A stretch of DNA of 64,000 nucleotides from Phalacrocorax aristotelis. Lineage: Eukaryota; Chordata; Aves; Suliformes; Phalacrocoracidae. Numbering within the stretch: position 1 is the stretch's first letter; each line of letters begins with the position of its first letter. Shown here piece by piece: positions 1 to 13,077 of the stretch. Under the pieces are notes generated by a model. The model searched no databases. It was not told the DNA's origin and saw nothing but the letters and a program-made list of their open reading frames with translations. Location of the stretch: assembly GCF_949628215.1 (NCBI RefSeq), contig NC_134280.1, forward strand, positions 49,068,621 through 49,132,620. The letters are read 5' to 3'. Position numbers and translations under genes: made by a program.

Positions 1-82
1 CCTCCCACCAATATCCTCAAAACCAAGCAACCACCAAACAAGCAGCAACAAAAATCACTTTTCATGCATTTCAGCGACCTAC

Positions 83-163
83 CTGATATTTTCATTGAGG
101 GTGTAAAGTTCATTGTTCTGCAAGCCTCCCCCTTTGAACACATTTATCACTGCTGTTTGAACA
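83..163 (-). CDS. PRR5L: PRR5L second coding exon (start of HbrB-like domain)
   Basis: This is an 81-nt exon flanked by a GGCAG acceptor (168-164) and a GTAGGT donor (82-77). It encodes 26 full codons, VQTAVINVFKGGGLQ followed by NNELYTLNENI, plus split codons at both ends. The segment corresponds to the beginning of the HbrB-like region shared by PRR5 and PRR5L and implicated in Rictor binding. The next exon (RRLLKSELG in human) is outside the window. Confidence 0.92.
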
Positions 164-1723
164 CTGCCAAAAAAGAAATGAGACAGTACAACATCCATAA
201 ACAACAGCCACCGGTATGATTTAACACAGTGCAATGTCAGCTAGCCACCAAAAGCTGAGTGGTTAGAATGGGGTGGGGGAAGGTTAACTGCACTTAGATA
301 CTTCCACTCTTTCTCCCCTGGAAATCATCACTTTAATTTGTCTATATCTCTCATGGGAAACAGAGCAGAACCTACCTCAAGTTGTGCCTAGAGTAAGCAA
401 GGGACAGTTGTTACAGTTGTTACACTATTCACAAAAAACAATTTCATACCAGATATATCTTTAACATGACTGTTTAGGGGATCTCTGTTGTGTGCTGCAG
501 GCTAGTTGCTATGAGGAGACATAGATTTTGGGCAATATCTGCCAAACACATAGTATCCCATTATCCAGTGACGTTAGCAGGAACCACCCAACCTGCAGCA
601 TCTGGCAGGACCCTGGCTGCGCTTGGAGACGTTCTGCAGCCAGCATCACCTCAGACCCAACTTTAAGCCCTGATAATACTTGTAAGATGCTGTTGGAGGA
701 TCTTCTAACTCATACTTTTCTCACCAGCACAGAGGAAGTCATAAAGTGACAGCATACAAGATGGTTTAGCAGGTCTAACAGCTTGCTCTGGCTAACAAGA
801 GGAGGTGTCTTTCCCTTCTGTGGGCCAGTTACAGCATTTGCACACTTCACAGACCTCGGCTCACTAACCTGGCATAAAACTGCAATGTTTTTGCTGGGCT
901 ACTTTTGTGCGACATTAGTAAGCTAAGCTAAGTCAGAAAGAGAGAGGGTCCTGCCGAGTGCAGAGCTGGCATAAGGTGGCAGAAGGGAAGGTGGGAACAC
1001 CTGCTTTTGGTAGCAGCAGACCATTAGATCAGATCAGGACATCTCACTCTTCACCCTACACATCGTTTTTCCAGTTGCCATTGCTGCATGACACGTACTA
1101 CAGGCAGGATTTGGCTGTCAATAGGAAATGCTGGTAGAAGCCACGAGCTTAGTACTTGTCAGAGGAACTTGGCTGCGGTCAAAGCTTCATAATATGCAAA
1201 TAAATGCCTGTTGTACATTAAGAAACTGGACTTTATTACAGTACTAGGAACGTGTTTTCCTAAATGGTACTTAAAACATGCAACTGTTTACAAAGAGTAA
1301 TTTTGTTTTACTTCAAGACAGTACATCTGAACAATGTTGGCCAAAACCAAGACTGAACACTATTAGGTCTAATTTTTTCACCTCCACAGAGGCTTTCAAT
1401 GCCAGCAAAGCTTGTACATGCCAAAAATTCATGCATGCTTATAAAAAGACAAGCTTAGCCATAAATTATCTGAAGCACAAAGATCAGACACACATGGCCC
1501 TTATCATGGGGCTGCTGCAGGGCGAGACCTCAGGTTGGGTGGGTCCTGCTCACCTGTTCCAGGCAGAGTTGGAGCTGAGATGCAGAGCCTGCCGGGCTGC
1601 CTGGAACCGTGGCAGGTCACTGAGGACTGGAGAGCTCATGAAGCGAGGTCGAGGCCTTCTGAACGAACCCATCTTGTACAACTGGAGAGCAAAGGATGGA
1701 GCTACAGTGAACCCTCCGGTCAT
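83..1723 (-). CDS. PRR5L: PRR5L (Protor-2), 5' part of coding region, partial
   Basis: Proline-rich protein 5-like is a cytoplasmic subunit associated with mTOR complex 2 through Rictor. It is also reported to promote decay of AU-rich mRNAs with tristetraprolin. Two coding exons are visible on the minus strand: 1723-1554 (start codon exon) and 163-83. Joined, they encode about 83 residues. The N-terminus begins MTGGFT and then reads KMGSFRRPRPRFMSSPVLSD; the second exon reads VQTAVINVFKGGG, then NELYTLNENI. These match remembered human PRR5L almost residue for residue and enter the HbrB-like domain. Splicing is consistent: the donor after 1554 reads GTGAGC, the acceptor before 163 reads TTTTTTGGCAG, and the donor after 83 reads GTAGGT. 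Both introns are phase 2, splitting a Ser (AG|T) and then an Arg codon. The remaining exons lie beyond base 1. Identification is from recalled family sequence, not a database search. Confidence 0.93.
164..1553 (-). other. PRR5L: PRR5L intron between the first two coding exons
   Basis: A 1,390-bp intron, GT-AG, phase 2. Nothing further was recognised in it; an open frame of 73 codons on the plus strand at 528-749 has no coding character. Confidence 0.85.
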
Positions 1724-1747
1724 AGGGTCAAAAGGAGTGGAGCAGGG
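1554..1747 (-). CDS. PRR5L: PRR5L start-codon exon (5'UTR end plus codons 1-56)
   Basis: The coding part is 1723-1554: 170 nt, 56 codons plus two bases. A probable 3' splice site (CTTTCTGACAG) ends at 1748, which would leave 24 nt of 5'UTR, 1747-1724, in this exon; that boundary is less certain than the donor. Three in-frame methionines occur. M1 is at 1723-1721 with a weak context (C at -3, A at +4). M18 is at 1672-1670 with a strong context (A at -3, G at +4). M29 aligns with the MSSPSLSDL N-terminal segment of the paralogue PRR5. M1 was chosen because MTxGF is shared with human PRR5L. A 210-codon open frame on the opposite strand is a shadow of this exon. Confidence 0.9.
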
Positions 1748-4700
1748 CTGTCAGAAAGTGTCTTCTCTTCAAGGTCTAAGCATCAATCTCGGTGATGTCA
1801 ACGAGTCTTCAAACCTAAGGACTCAGCCTGCAGCAGAAGCAAAGAGTCAGCCTTGGACTAGCAGTTCCCCACAGCGTCAGGTTGTGACAGGGACATGCAC
1901 TGCAAGATGATGAAGGAATTGAAGCAGTCCTGCAGAGAAGAGAAAGGAAAAGAGCAAGACAGAAGGGAGGGGTAAAAATCTCCTATCCCATTAACAGCAA
2001 ATTTGGGCAAATCTTCCAGAGTTCTTCAACAGCCGCCTTCTTTCCCATCTTGCCCCTTAAATAATGACCCAACACAGCCAGCCAGAAACATAAGCATGGT
2101 CTCTCTTTCCATTTCAGTTAGCAGAGATGCAAGAACAGAGGTGCCTAAACTCTTCTACCAGAGGCACTTTACAAATATCTTTAAATACAGTAAGCCATTC
2201 AGCCTATATAAAATATTAGAGACTAGAGAAAGCAGGAGGAAAACAATTGCACCAGAAAGGAACAGAAGATGAACAATGGAAGAAAAGATGAACAAACACA
2301 ATGCTATTTTTGTTGAGAAGTGTTGTGCAAGGGAATAAACCTGCTTGTTATCAGTCCATTACAAAAAGGATACAATAGGGAACTTCTGCAAAAGAGGTCT
2401 GACAACCAGATATTTTGAGAGTAAGCAGGACTTTAATGTTTGTTTTGTTTTCTACAGAATGAGAAGTAATTGCTAGGTCAAATACAAACCACCTGTATTT
2501 TCCAATCTGATCATCATCTCCATATAGATGAATATGTAGCCCCAAGTATACCACAGAGATAGAAGTTAGCTTGGATAAAAAACACAAAACAACTTTGGAA
2601 AAGCTTCTGTAATTCGAAATCTGCCCACTTCAAACAAATAGAAGCAGTAGATGTAGTTGGCAGTTTGGAGAACGAAGATGTGGGAGAAAGGAGAGAGAAG
2701 GGGGGGAAAAAAACAAACAACAAATTCGTGTGACTGAACCGCACACGAACAATGTAAAGCAAAATCTTCTCTTTCCACTATATCTTCAGCATGAGGTGGC
2801 AAGAGAGATGATGAGCTAAAGAAATGTTGTGTATCTGCACAGTGCTTCTAATTTGACTAGTGCTCAGCTTCAGGAAACTCTTTCCACTCCCCAAACCATA
2901 ATTAAATCTTTTACATATAAAAGAACAGATTTCTTCCCACCCGGCCAGCCCCGTTTCACGCTCACTGACTTTGCTGCCCTGCCTCCACATGGCCCTCTCA
3001 GATTCTGATCAACCACCATGAAGCCCTTGCAAGCCCTTGCTGTGCCACGGACACCACATGCCAGGCCACCGAGGAAGCTGAAGGAGAAAACACTGAGAAG
3101 ACACCTAATTTTTTAGGCACTGAAATGTGTGGTACTATCATTCTTGGTGCTATTCATGAAATAAACAGTTGTTATTCCTCCATATGCCAGATTCCCCCAC
3201 ATGCCAGTTTGCCAGATCTTTGTGGAATTGGAACATGGCTACAAGTGTAATTTTTTCCTGTCTTTAGACAACTCCTGGCTGTCTTTAGAGATGACAAAGC
3301 CGAGCCAGTCTTTCATGCCATGAGCTTAGCCTTGACTGTCTTTGCTTGAAAAGGCAGCAATCTGTTGATACTGTGGCTGCTCTGTTCTAATATTAAAAAA
3401 AAAAAAAAAAATCAAGTCATAACTTTTACACATTAAAAGTAAATGTAAACTAATACAACCAAATCAACAAGGTCTTCTCTGTGCTTTTTGAAATAACAGT
3501 TCATTTGACATTGGCCACACATTTTCAATCTGCCAGCAATTTCTCTATTGGCAATTGTAACCACATCAGAAATCAGAGGGAAAAAGCTACAGCATCTTGG
3601 AGAGCCAAGGGTTCTTACAATATACCAAAAGGTGTCTGGGAGGCAAAGCATAACGGATGTTTCTGTTGCAAAACAAGTGCTTGTGCCAATGTTTGTCATC
3701 TCCAAGTTCCAAAGCTGACAGCGTGAGGAACTGAATGAGTGACAGCTCCCTTCTCCCAGCAGTGGAATAAAATTTTACACAGGGAAAACAGCATATATTT
3801 TTCAGAGCTATAAAATGCAATGTAAATGTTACTTTAGATGAGTTGTAGGCATTTAACAGGGCTAGAAAGCAGTGGTTAAGATGCCTGTGCTAGCCCACAA
3901 GCCTCCTCCTATGCCAGGTGCCGTAAGTGCATACAAGTATCTTTCTCCCCTGCAATGAAATCATTGTATAAAGCTGCATTTATTTTAATTGGAGTTAGTC
4001 TAAGTTGCAAGCGGAAAGCTTAAATTCAGAAATGTAAATCGGGAGAACAACCTCTGTGCCTTAATATACATATATTTAAAGTTTGTGTAGGAAATTCTTT
4101 GGCCCATTCTGTGTAAGCAATAAAACACCACAATCAGGAAGGTCTCTCCTGAGCTTGGGCTTTTTAAGACTGATTCCACAGCAGCAGGACCGTGGCATTA
4201 TAGAGGGCCCCACAACAAATTTCCTGAACATTTCTTGCCAAGGGAACGTGCTCACAGAAACATACATGTTGTCTTCCTTAATCTCTGTTAAAGTCACCCA
4301 GACAGATAATAAAAAGCTCTTGTCTGTAAAGAGCAGGTAAGATACCCCTCTTCCCCCAATCCCAGCCAGCAATCCCACGTTAATGTTAAGTCAACTTTAC
4401 TTTAGGTTCTCATGAGGAGTTTAAGGCAAGATCTTCAGCTTTAGGACCAGATTCAGTCTCTTATTTTCATTTCTTCAGTATTCAAAGATACAAATCTCTC
4501 CTATCTTGTCTAAACCAGTAACTGTGAAATGGCAGACACAGCAAACTGTTACTCTGAAGGCAGGCTAGCCACCAAACGGTATCCAAACATAACTGACCCT
4601 CATGTTATCAGAACTGAAAATACCAAAGTCTGTGAGCAAGACCACCCTCTCCCCATTCCCACAGGCTATTTAAACTATTTTCAGAGTTTAATAAAGCTCA

Positions 4701-6513
4701 AAGTAATGGACCATTTATTAGAAAGCAGACTTTTGGCACAAGTAGTTTACAAATCCTGTGCAGGATCTGAAGGTACAACGAAGCACCCAAACCCAACCAT
4801 CACTTCCATCAGACCAGATTTTCCTTTCACAGCAACTAGTTTCCACTGAAAGTTTTCCCCAGAGCAAGGCAGCCTTGTAAATACTGCTTCATTTTCACAG
4901 GGAAGTTGCATTAGTGGTTTGTTGGCAATGCCCATGCTGTGCATTCTGCAGTTTTCTATTTTTTGGCTTTTTACTGAGACAAACTACCCTTGTGGCAAGA
5001 AAGGCATTAACTTAGTTATAGGTTAGTAAGAAGCCCTCATGGTATTCAGGCTATTTTAGCTATGGGGAATGAACAGCGTTTAAAAAAATGCTGAGTACAG
5101 CAAGGAACAAATTTCCTCTTCAGTTTGCTGTGAAAACTCTCATAGAATTATACAGAAATATTCAGAAACAGATATTGTCCTCCTAGAGGCCTTCAGTTCA
5201 AACACCCTCGGTATCTATACTCTCCTCTGCCTACGATTAAAGTGTTTTAGAAGACTACAAAATAAAACCTACTTCTCATAATCATAGTCCTATTATTTAT
5301 TGACCACAGAACTAGAAAAAGTTTTACAGAGACGCAATTATTATTTTTCCACTTTTATACAGAGTGAAGGGAGACACCAGGGTGCACCTTGTCCTAGCCA
5401 CCAAGCAACACTCTCACCATTGATTACAGAAGGCACGAAGGCATGGAGACTGAAGCGCAGTGACTGCATAAGAGATACAGCTACACCAAGCTAACCTCTC
5501 ACTGCCATGTGCTCCAGCTGCTGGGGCAATGCTTTACATGGCATCAGAGCATTTCAAACTGCTTGCCAGCTGATATATCCTAAAACATTCCCCACTCTCC
5601 TCATCTCGCTTAATGACCCTGCACGTCTTTTTTGACTAGAAGGTTGTCATAAGTCAGTCAGAGAGATAGGTATTGCTCTTCCTTCCCTTCCAGTCATCCT
5701 ACCCCGGTTTTGTTTTTTTTTTTTTTTTCCCCTCTTATCCTTGATTTTCATCTCAAAACCCAGCTACCAAAACTCTCTAGATCTCTAACAACAGAGATAT
5801 GTTATCTGTGTAAAACCCAGGTCTTTGAGCGAGGAAACTTCAGTGCTGGAAGTCAGTGTTCTCAACTGGGGGAGCAAAGCAGGACGATGAGTCAATCTGA
5901 CAAAAATGTAATTTCATTGACTTGTAATTCATCACATCTGAGTAAACACTTTTTGGGTTAATCTGAGTCTTTAAAGAGAAGAATCAAGCATAGAGACAAA
6001 TCCTTTTCCAACACACATAGATACAGGCATTTGTAAAAACATTACAGTCACCGAGCTAGGAATTTTTAATCGTTTGTTTTCTGTTAGCTATGAAAACCAA
6101 AAGAGAAATCATTATAAAATTATTTAATGAGAAGACCTTCCCTCCCAACAGACCATAATATATCTGACTGTCTGGAGGAAAAGCAAGATCAGGCAATATA
6201 CCTAGATCTCTCCCTCTACTAAAGAAAGAATAACCCAAAGAAAAAGTTGGCAGCAATTCCTCCAAATTATGAATCTTCATCTTGGGCCAAACAAAAAGGC
6301 CACAGTAACTGACATTTAACAAAAGAACAGACCATTTTAAGTTCCTCTGATGCCTTCTCTGGAAGACTTAGAGCAACAACCACTAATGCAAGCAATGGGA
6401 CAGCAGAAAACTATAACTGGTTTTGCTTCTTAGAGGAAAACTTGCACCAGCACTACTTTACACCAAATTCACACCAAAAAGCCACAAGTCAAAAAGTCAG
6501 TTTAAACCAGATT

Positions 6514-6537
6514 GGGGGGGGTGGGGGGTGGGGGGGT
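6514..6537 (+). repeat. G-run tract (G8-T-G6-T-G7)
   Basis: Three long guanine runs separated by single thymines make a 24-bp low-complexity tract; a GG pair and further G-rich sequence follow. The long runs could supply four G-tracts for a quadruplex. On the PRR5L transcript strand this is a C-rich run. Confidence 0.8.
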
Positions 6538-8294
6538 GGAGTGGAGAAATCACAGGATCTCAATTCATCCAAACAAGCATTTCCCAGGTCTGAAACAGAG
6601 CAACAGAGAATGAGGGGTTACCCAGATATAAGCAATGTTTTGCCATTTAAATTTTTTTAGTGGTAAAAAACCAGCTCCTTCATGAGAACGATATCAACTT
6701 GCCCATCTTCTCTCCTTTATATGCTTTGTGCAATTGTGATGTTGATGATCTATGACCATAAAATGCTCAAACTGTAAACTGCAACATGCACCAGAATTTT
6801 TTGTGATGATTTTGGGTGTGGAAGAAGCATAATCTTAAGAAAAATTCCCCACCATACTAGGCCTACACAGACCCATAATGAGCTGTTTCATCCCACCTCA
6901 GTCACAAAAAATACGCAGAAAACCATCCAGGTTCTTGTTAGCTGATTCTCCTTCCAGCCCAGTAAATCCTTAACAAAGTATGTGACTGACAAACTCTTGA
7001 TTTGAGTTCAACTGACAAGATCTGAAGACACTATTTCTGATAAAAAAACCCTCATTTTGCCTTGCAGCCATACTGAGAAGCAGAAAAGCAGCCCAGAATC
7101 TGTAACTCCAAGTCTTTTATGTCATCACAATGACAGGTGAATGCACAAACTTAGTTTATATTCTAGGAAAACACAGACAGCATTTACCACCGTTAAGTTT
7201 AGAATACATTCAGTTCCTCTTATAGGCCCCAGTTGCTCAGTTTCTTAAAAACAGACAAGGTCTGCTTTTCAGAAGGAGAAAAGATGATCAAATTGAGATT
7301 TATTCAATAATTAACATAGGTCCTTTCCAGTTAACACTGATCAGAAGCTGTGTCTTAGATGTATGTCAGAAGTTACTGAAAGCAAGAGTGTAAAAAATTT
7401 TGGAGGCAGTCTGGGGCCCAGACTCAAGGCACAGTCCTTCCTATATCCTTATCCTTTCATGCCTTCACACCTTTGAAGTCTGGCTCATGAAAATTTTAGC
7501 ACTTAAACCACAGCCCATCAAAAACAATAGGAATCTAAATATTGGTCTTAATATGGTTTGAGTCAAGCCCTGAAACAGCAAGGAAAAGTGCAGATACTTT
7601 CCTTTGTGAGCAGCCCCTCACATAAGGAACAGTAAATCTTCAGGTGTGCTCATGCTAACACCAGGAACACAGCCCCTGCTAAGAGACATTCCCAGTTCAT
7701 GAAGGTAAATGGAAGAGTGCAAGACTGGCCTTCAGGTCTGACAATCTTGTACGTAGGATTGATTCAAGTTGCAGAATTTAAACGACAGCTTCTTCCGCCC
7801 ATATATTACGCCACTTGTTTCTGAAATCCCAGCTCAGACAAAACCAGCTCAGAAATTTTACCAGGGGAAACTCCAGTGAAGCTGTGATCAGGGACTGCAG
7901 GCCACAGGCACGCTCAGGGCCAGGATCCGGGTGGGAAGAAGGACAGTGCCGCACCAGCACCTCATTCGGCTGTGCCCCAGATGCTGTCCCACAGAGGAAC
8001 ACAAGGTCATTCCTCAAGCTTTCTGTGCAGGTTACATGCCAGCTGGCAAATGCAGGAATCTAGCCAGCCAAAGCGCATTACCTGCAGTCCCGTCACACAC
8101 CTCCTGCCAGACCCTGGCCGGCCCCAGCGTGTGCAGTGCCCAAGCACTGCCGGGGTTGCCTGCCTGCCCGCCCCACACCTCTGGCCTGCACCATGGGAAA
8201 TCCCTGAGGCATCCCAGGCAGGCTCAGCCGCAGGTGGATGAGCAACTCAGTCCTGCAAAATGCTCCCTTCATCAAGGAGGATTACTAATAAGGG

Positions 8295-8402
8295 TAAAAA
8301 TAATTATCACCATTTTCTGGCTGAGGAAATTAAGTTGCAAAGCCAGTGAAGTGACTTACCCAAGTCTTCTACCTTCCAAGCCAGGACCCTATTCACCAGA
8401 CA
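8295..8402 (+). repeat. MIR-like tRNA-derived SINE remnant
   Basis: The stretch contains, in the right order, the landmarks of the MIR core and 3' half: TAATTATCACCATTTTCTG, GCTGAGGAAATTAAG, AGTGACTTACCCAAGTC and a tail reading CTTCCAAGCCAGGACCCTAT. Each differs from the remembered MIR consensus by a few bases, as expected of a very old copy. No polymerase III box half was recognised, so it is 5'-truncated or eroded. Confidence 0.7.
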
Positions 8403-10963
8403 AAAATATCCCCCTAAGCTCCTTTAATGAGGCTTTTCACATTATTCCACAGACTTGGAGAGAAGGAGGACTCTTCTGCTCTACTGCTCCTTTCCAAACC
8501 TGACTCAATACCAAAAGGTGTAAATTTTTTTAAATTATTATTCTTTTGCTGGGCTACCTCACTATGAAGGTAGCAACTTGGTGCCCCATAAATAGTCTGG
8601 AGGTGTTCTACTGGCCTCACCTATCCTTAATTAAACTTGATAGATTTTAACTATCGAGATGAAGTATGTAAAAGAAGTGACATCAACAGAATACAGGAAA
8701 ACAGCCCTCTCAATACAAAACGTTGACACTCTGGTATGCACCTACATATCCAACAGTTTTACTGCTACTCTTTGACTACCCAAAACAAGATTTCACCTTC
8801 CCTACCTGCCTAGTACACACCCATCTCCACAAATGAGACCCCAGCACCCCACCTCCCCCCATCTTTTGCATATTCCCTCTTCAAATTGAACCCACATTGT
8901 GCATTTACACATAATACATCTCAAACAAATTCACAAACAGATCTAACTTGGCTTTGATAGCAGACCCATGTAACATTTGAAAAGAAATTCAGTGGTTTCC
9001 ACTTAGTTATGCTTTGAGTTCCTGAGGTTAAAGCAAACCTGAAACTCAAAGTGAAACTCTGCTTAGAGCAAGAGGAAATATAGGAGAAGAGGAGGCAGAA
9101 AAAACCTTTGCTTATATCCCACCATGGTCTGAGAATCTTCTCTGTAATTCAGAGACCACTTCAACCCCTTTGGAGTTGATGGCTGGTTAGAAGTAAGACT
9201 GCTACTTCACATCTATGTACATGATAGTACAATTCCTCATTTAAAAAAAAAAAAAAAAAAAAGAGTAAGAAATCAGTAACAGCACAAAGCAAGCCAGTTC
9301 AATGTGAAATAAAGAGATTGGGTCATACTAAAGAACATACGGAAAAATAAATATTTTGTAATACAGGAGTAACATCTGAGACAACAAAGTTATTTATTTT
9401 GTTCTCTACCACAGGTTTTCTGTTATTTCAAAACATTACTTAATTTTTTGGACTCTTATCATTCAAAAATGGAGAAAATTGTTATAGCTATTAAAAGGTA
9501 CCACAGGTTTGCAAAACACTCTGAAATGCTTTGGAAGAGAACAGAAGAGAACACCTCATTGGAATCACTTAGCTGATCAGTATGAAGCTAGAGACAAATT
9601 TGAATAAGGGACTGATTTAATCTGGTTGAAACAAATTGTATTCCCTGTACAAGCAACTACTACACCAAAAACCTAGCTATAAAAGGCAAGAAGCAAAAAT
9701 TTGGCAGAGTTTCAGAACCATAAAACTGATGGACTGGATTGGAACTGAAAAGAAAAAACCACACTTACCTCTTTGGTTAAATAAGAGCCCTGTCCAAGAG
9801 AGAGGAGGAAGGGGTAAGAGGGAAACAGTGGAGATATATCACCATTCTGATTAACTGATAGTGTCAGGGTTTTTTAGGCATTCCACAAAGTTGTATCCAT
9901 GACAGCTACAGCAGCCATCCTTTCAAAATGATCTCTCTGCAGTGCTGTCCTAATCCAGGGCAGCTAGCACAGAATTTTTAAGCACCAAGTTTATCTGCAT
10001 CCCTCTTTTGTGTTTCACCCACCAAGACGTAGCTCGCTTCAGACAGCAGAGTTAAAATCACCATTGCTTTGTCTCTAGCTCTATAGCAAGGCTTTACTCA
10101 AGCTGTTACACTCTAAAATACACAACTGATTTCATAGCAAAGTAGTACTCCAAGGAGCTCACACCCCAGTTCAGTGGCCTGTTATTCCCAGGCCTACCAG
10201 TCTTAAACTCCGCTGATTACCAGAATGACTTGCAATCAGTACAGCTATATGGGAACAAGCCATAGCATGAAAACAAGAAAAAAAGATGGCATGCACATAA
10301 ATAGTTATTTCCTTCCACTGTTGGGAACAGCACTTAATAGATGCACTAGTAAGTGCATCCCTACAGGAGCAAAACAGGCCAGGAATGTATCACTTGAATG
10401 ACACAAATATGAGCAAGCTATCAAACTTTTTGCTGTAGAAAAGGCCTTTGGATTGAATTGACGAATGTGTTTTCAAACCCAGGAACTAACCTAGCAGCTG
10501 CAACCTGTTTCCAATAACTCCCAAGCAGCATCTGCCGCAAAATTCAGGAAATACATGTATTAACTCATTCAAAACAAAGCGCATTGAACAGTCTGTAGAG
10601 ATCACGGCAGTTTTGCTTAGCATACGGAGAAGCTACTGCCTTGTATTTAAAGGGAATAAAAGCCAAAGCTGCTTAACAAGTAAACTGTTCATATTCGGTA
10701 TTTACATGAGCAGCAGATCTAAAGCAGCCCTGCTCTCCCACGTCATACTCCCTTCTGAATTCCACACGTGCAGGAGGGGATAACCCCCACCAAGAGCCCT
10801 TCCTTCTGCATGGGCTCTAAAAACATTTTCACAAAGCTCAGAGAAACTTTATCCTTTTAGACCTTTCCTTACTTGGTCAAATATGGTGAAATTCAGAAAC
10901 TAATCATAACGAGGGGAACAGAAAAGCCACAGGGATGTTTTCTTAAAGATGCCAGGCAGAAGC

Positions 10964-10982
10964 GGGGGGGTGGGGGGGGAGG
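10964..10982 (+). repeat. G-run tract (G7-T-G8-A-GG)
   Basis: A second short guanine-rich tract, similar in make-up to the one near 6.5 kb, in the same presumed intron. It is a possible quadruplex on the plus strand. Confidence 0.75.
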
Positions 10983-13020
10983 AACCACAGTTTCAGAAGC
11001 AAAAAAGTTACATCAGTCTAAATGTAATGGCGTGCTTAATTTTCTAGGAATGTTAATCAGAAAGCATGCAGGGTACATCTCATCAAAATCAAATAAAAAG
11101 TCAGCAACTGCAATTATTTTAGAAACTACCTCTGCGGCAACTAGAATGACAATCTATCATCCTTGCACTTTCTTGTACTTCATACTTATTTATTTTTGGG
11201 TTTTTGTTTTCATATTTCTGTTGTTGTTATTAAAAACGTAAGTATAGCCCACATTTTTAACCCTAGGGCTACAAAACACAGCAGTTATGTAGCCTGCTTA
11301 TGCATCACAGCCCATCCTCAGTCAGCTCTAGCATAACCAGGTGTTTGCTAAAATACTCAGCACAATCTTCCATCCTCTAAGGTGCACATAGCCCCATCTC
11401 ATGTAGTAAGAACGGGCTGTTATGCCCTACTGAATAAGCCCTGGAACCCAGCACGTACTTAGTGCATATTTATGCTTGAATTCACATCAGCAGAAACAAT
11501 GAGTACAAAAGGCCATATATTATAGGGAAAAAAACCACAAATACTCAAGGCGCCTAGAAAAATAACATATGAAATCTGAACTCATTGAAAATTAGTTACA
11601 AAGAGGATACAATTCTAGTACTTATTTGCCTGTGACTTCTAAGCCCTTGATGATGGATTCAAGTCCCATTCCTCTACCCGTTCCATAAGAATGGAAACTA
11701 CATATACTTATTTCTAAAGTAAAAGGTTAAATATCTCACCTATTCTGTGCCTTTGGTTGCTGGAAATTTAAGGAATTTAAACTCTTCCAAAGGAATCGAG
11801 GAGTCAGTAAACACTACCTGCGTTCCAGCTGAACTTTGAAAGTGAACGTTGGAAGTCTTATCAGAGTCTCAGCTGACATCAGACAGCCCATAAACACACT
11901 GCATGAAAATAATTACAAAGAATTTTATCTTGAAGGCTGAAGGCAAATGCGAAACCGTCACCTTAACTCTGCTGTAAAACCCCCAAAAGGAAATATTGCT
12001 ATTAAACTGACATAGGAAAGAAGACTCCCATATGGGCTTGAGTGCACTTGAACTTCCCTGCCCACCCTTGGCACTGCCAACTTGCAGGTACCATCCACCC
12101 AGAACCCAGTGCAATACACCGTATGTGACTTGACAGCTATTTCAACCAGAGATTCAGGACAACCCCATCAAGGGCAAATATGGAATAACCTACCTCTGGA
12201 AAAGTGTCTTTCTAGCTTCACCAAAAAGCAGCTATTTTTTGACCCAAGTCCAAGAATTTTCCTCCCTCCGATATGTTATAGAAGTCCATGGCACTAAAAT
12301 CTTAGCAAGAATGCCATATGCAGTCTATGAAATGCGTATCAAGACCGTACATTGTCTTAGATTACTGTGAAATTTGCGTTCATTTGTGAAGTCTGCTTTT
12401 TCTTGTGTTTCAGAACACAAGAGAATCATATTTTCTTTTTTTCACTTCAGTACTTCGGTAGCACTTTTATGTTCATTAATCTCTTACATGTTACAGCTAA
12501 AAGAAAAGTCACAAAACTCCTGTGGGAGTCTCTCGGCACCCTGTGCTGGTGTGACAGGTCAACCAGCCAAGTGCTTTTACAACGCGATTCTCCACTTACC
12601 TACCTAGAAATGCCATTTGATTTGAGTTGCTACCACAGATCGTGTTCTCAAACCTAACATCCTTCGCGTGGCTGTAAAATAGCTGGCATAACTTACTGCA
12701 GATATTTTTGGCTACAGGTCATTATTGCCAAAATGCTAACAAAGTTCTTCGCAGGGGTCAGAGGACAGGATTTTACCCCTAGCTAGTTGGTTTCCCAGTT
12801 TCAGGAAAGCCTAGTCTCCGCTGATCTATCTATACCATCGGGGACTACTGCACAGTTGGACTGCGGCATCCGTTTTAGAAAAAACCTACGTAGCCTACAC
12901 ACCAGCTTCTGTGCCTTCTGCATGCTGCTCCACCGTGAAATAAGATCTAGGGGAATATACACTAAATATGCATGCACATACAGCACTACATGCAAGACGT
13001 AAACAGCTCTTGCACGCTGA

Positions 13021-13077
13021 TCCAGGAGTTCTGCATAACTGCAACTGTTGCACGGTTCCAGGACTTCTGCATAACTG
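13021..13077 (+). repeat. Imperfect 36-bp tandem duplication
   Basis: The 21-mer beginning TCCAGGA at 13021 recurs at 13057 with one substitution (GAGTTC versus GACTTC) and continues CTGCATAACTG in both copies. The 15 bp between them differ. It appears to be a local slippage or short duplication with no visible function. Confidence 0.75.

Noticed and set aside
1278..1910. 210-codon open frame on the plus strand
   Set aside because: It lies antisense to the PRR5L start-codon exon and has no family resemblance; the minus strand explains the open reading.
5140..5215. CATAGAATTATACAGAAAT followed by AGTTCAAACACCC, resembling a reversed CR1 tail
   Set aside because: Only short scattered matches; too diverged to separate from chance without an alignment.
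7500..7575. Block resembling an ancient amniote repeat (CAGCCCATCAAAAACAATAG, then GAGTCAAGCCCTGA)
   Set aside because: Similarity is from memory and weak; a repeat-library search would be needed.
7931..8503. 190-codon open frame, plus strand
   Set aside because: Its end runs through the MIR-like SINE and the composition is low-complexity Pro/Ser/Gln; no homologue recognised.
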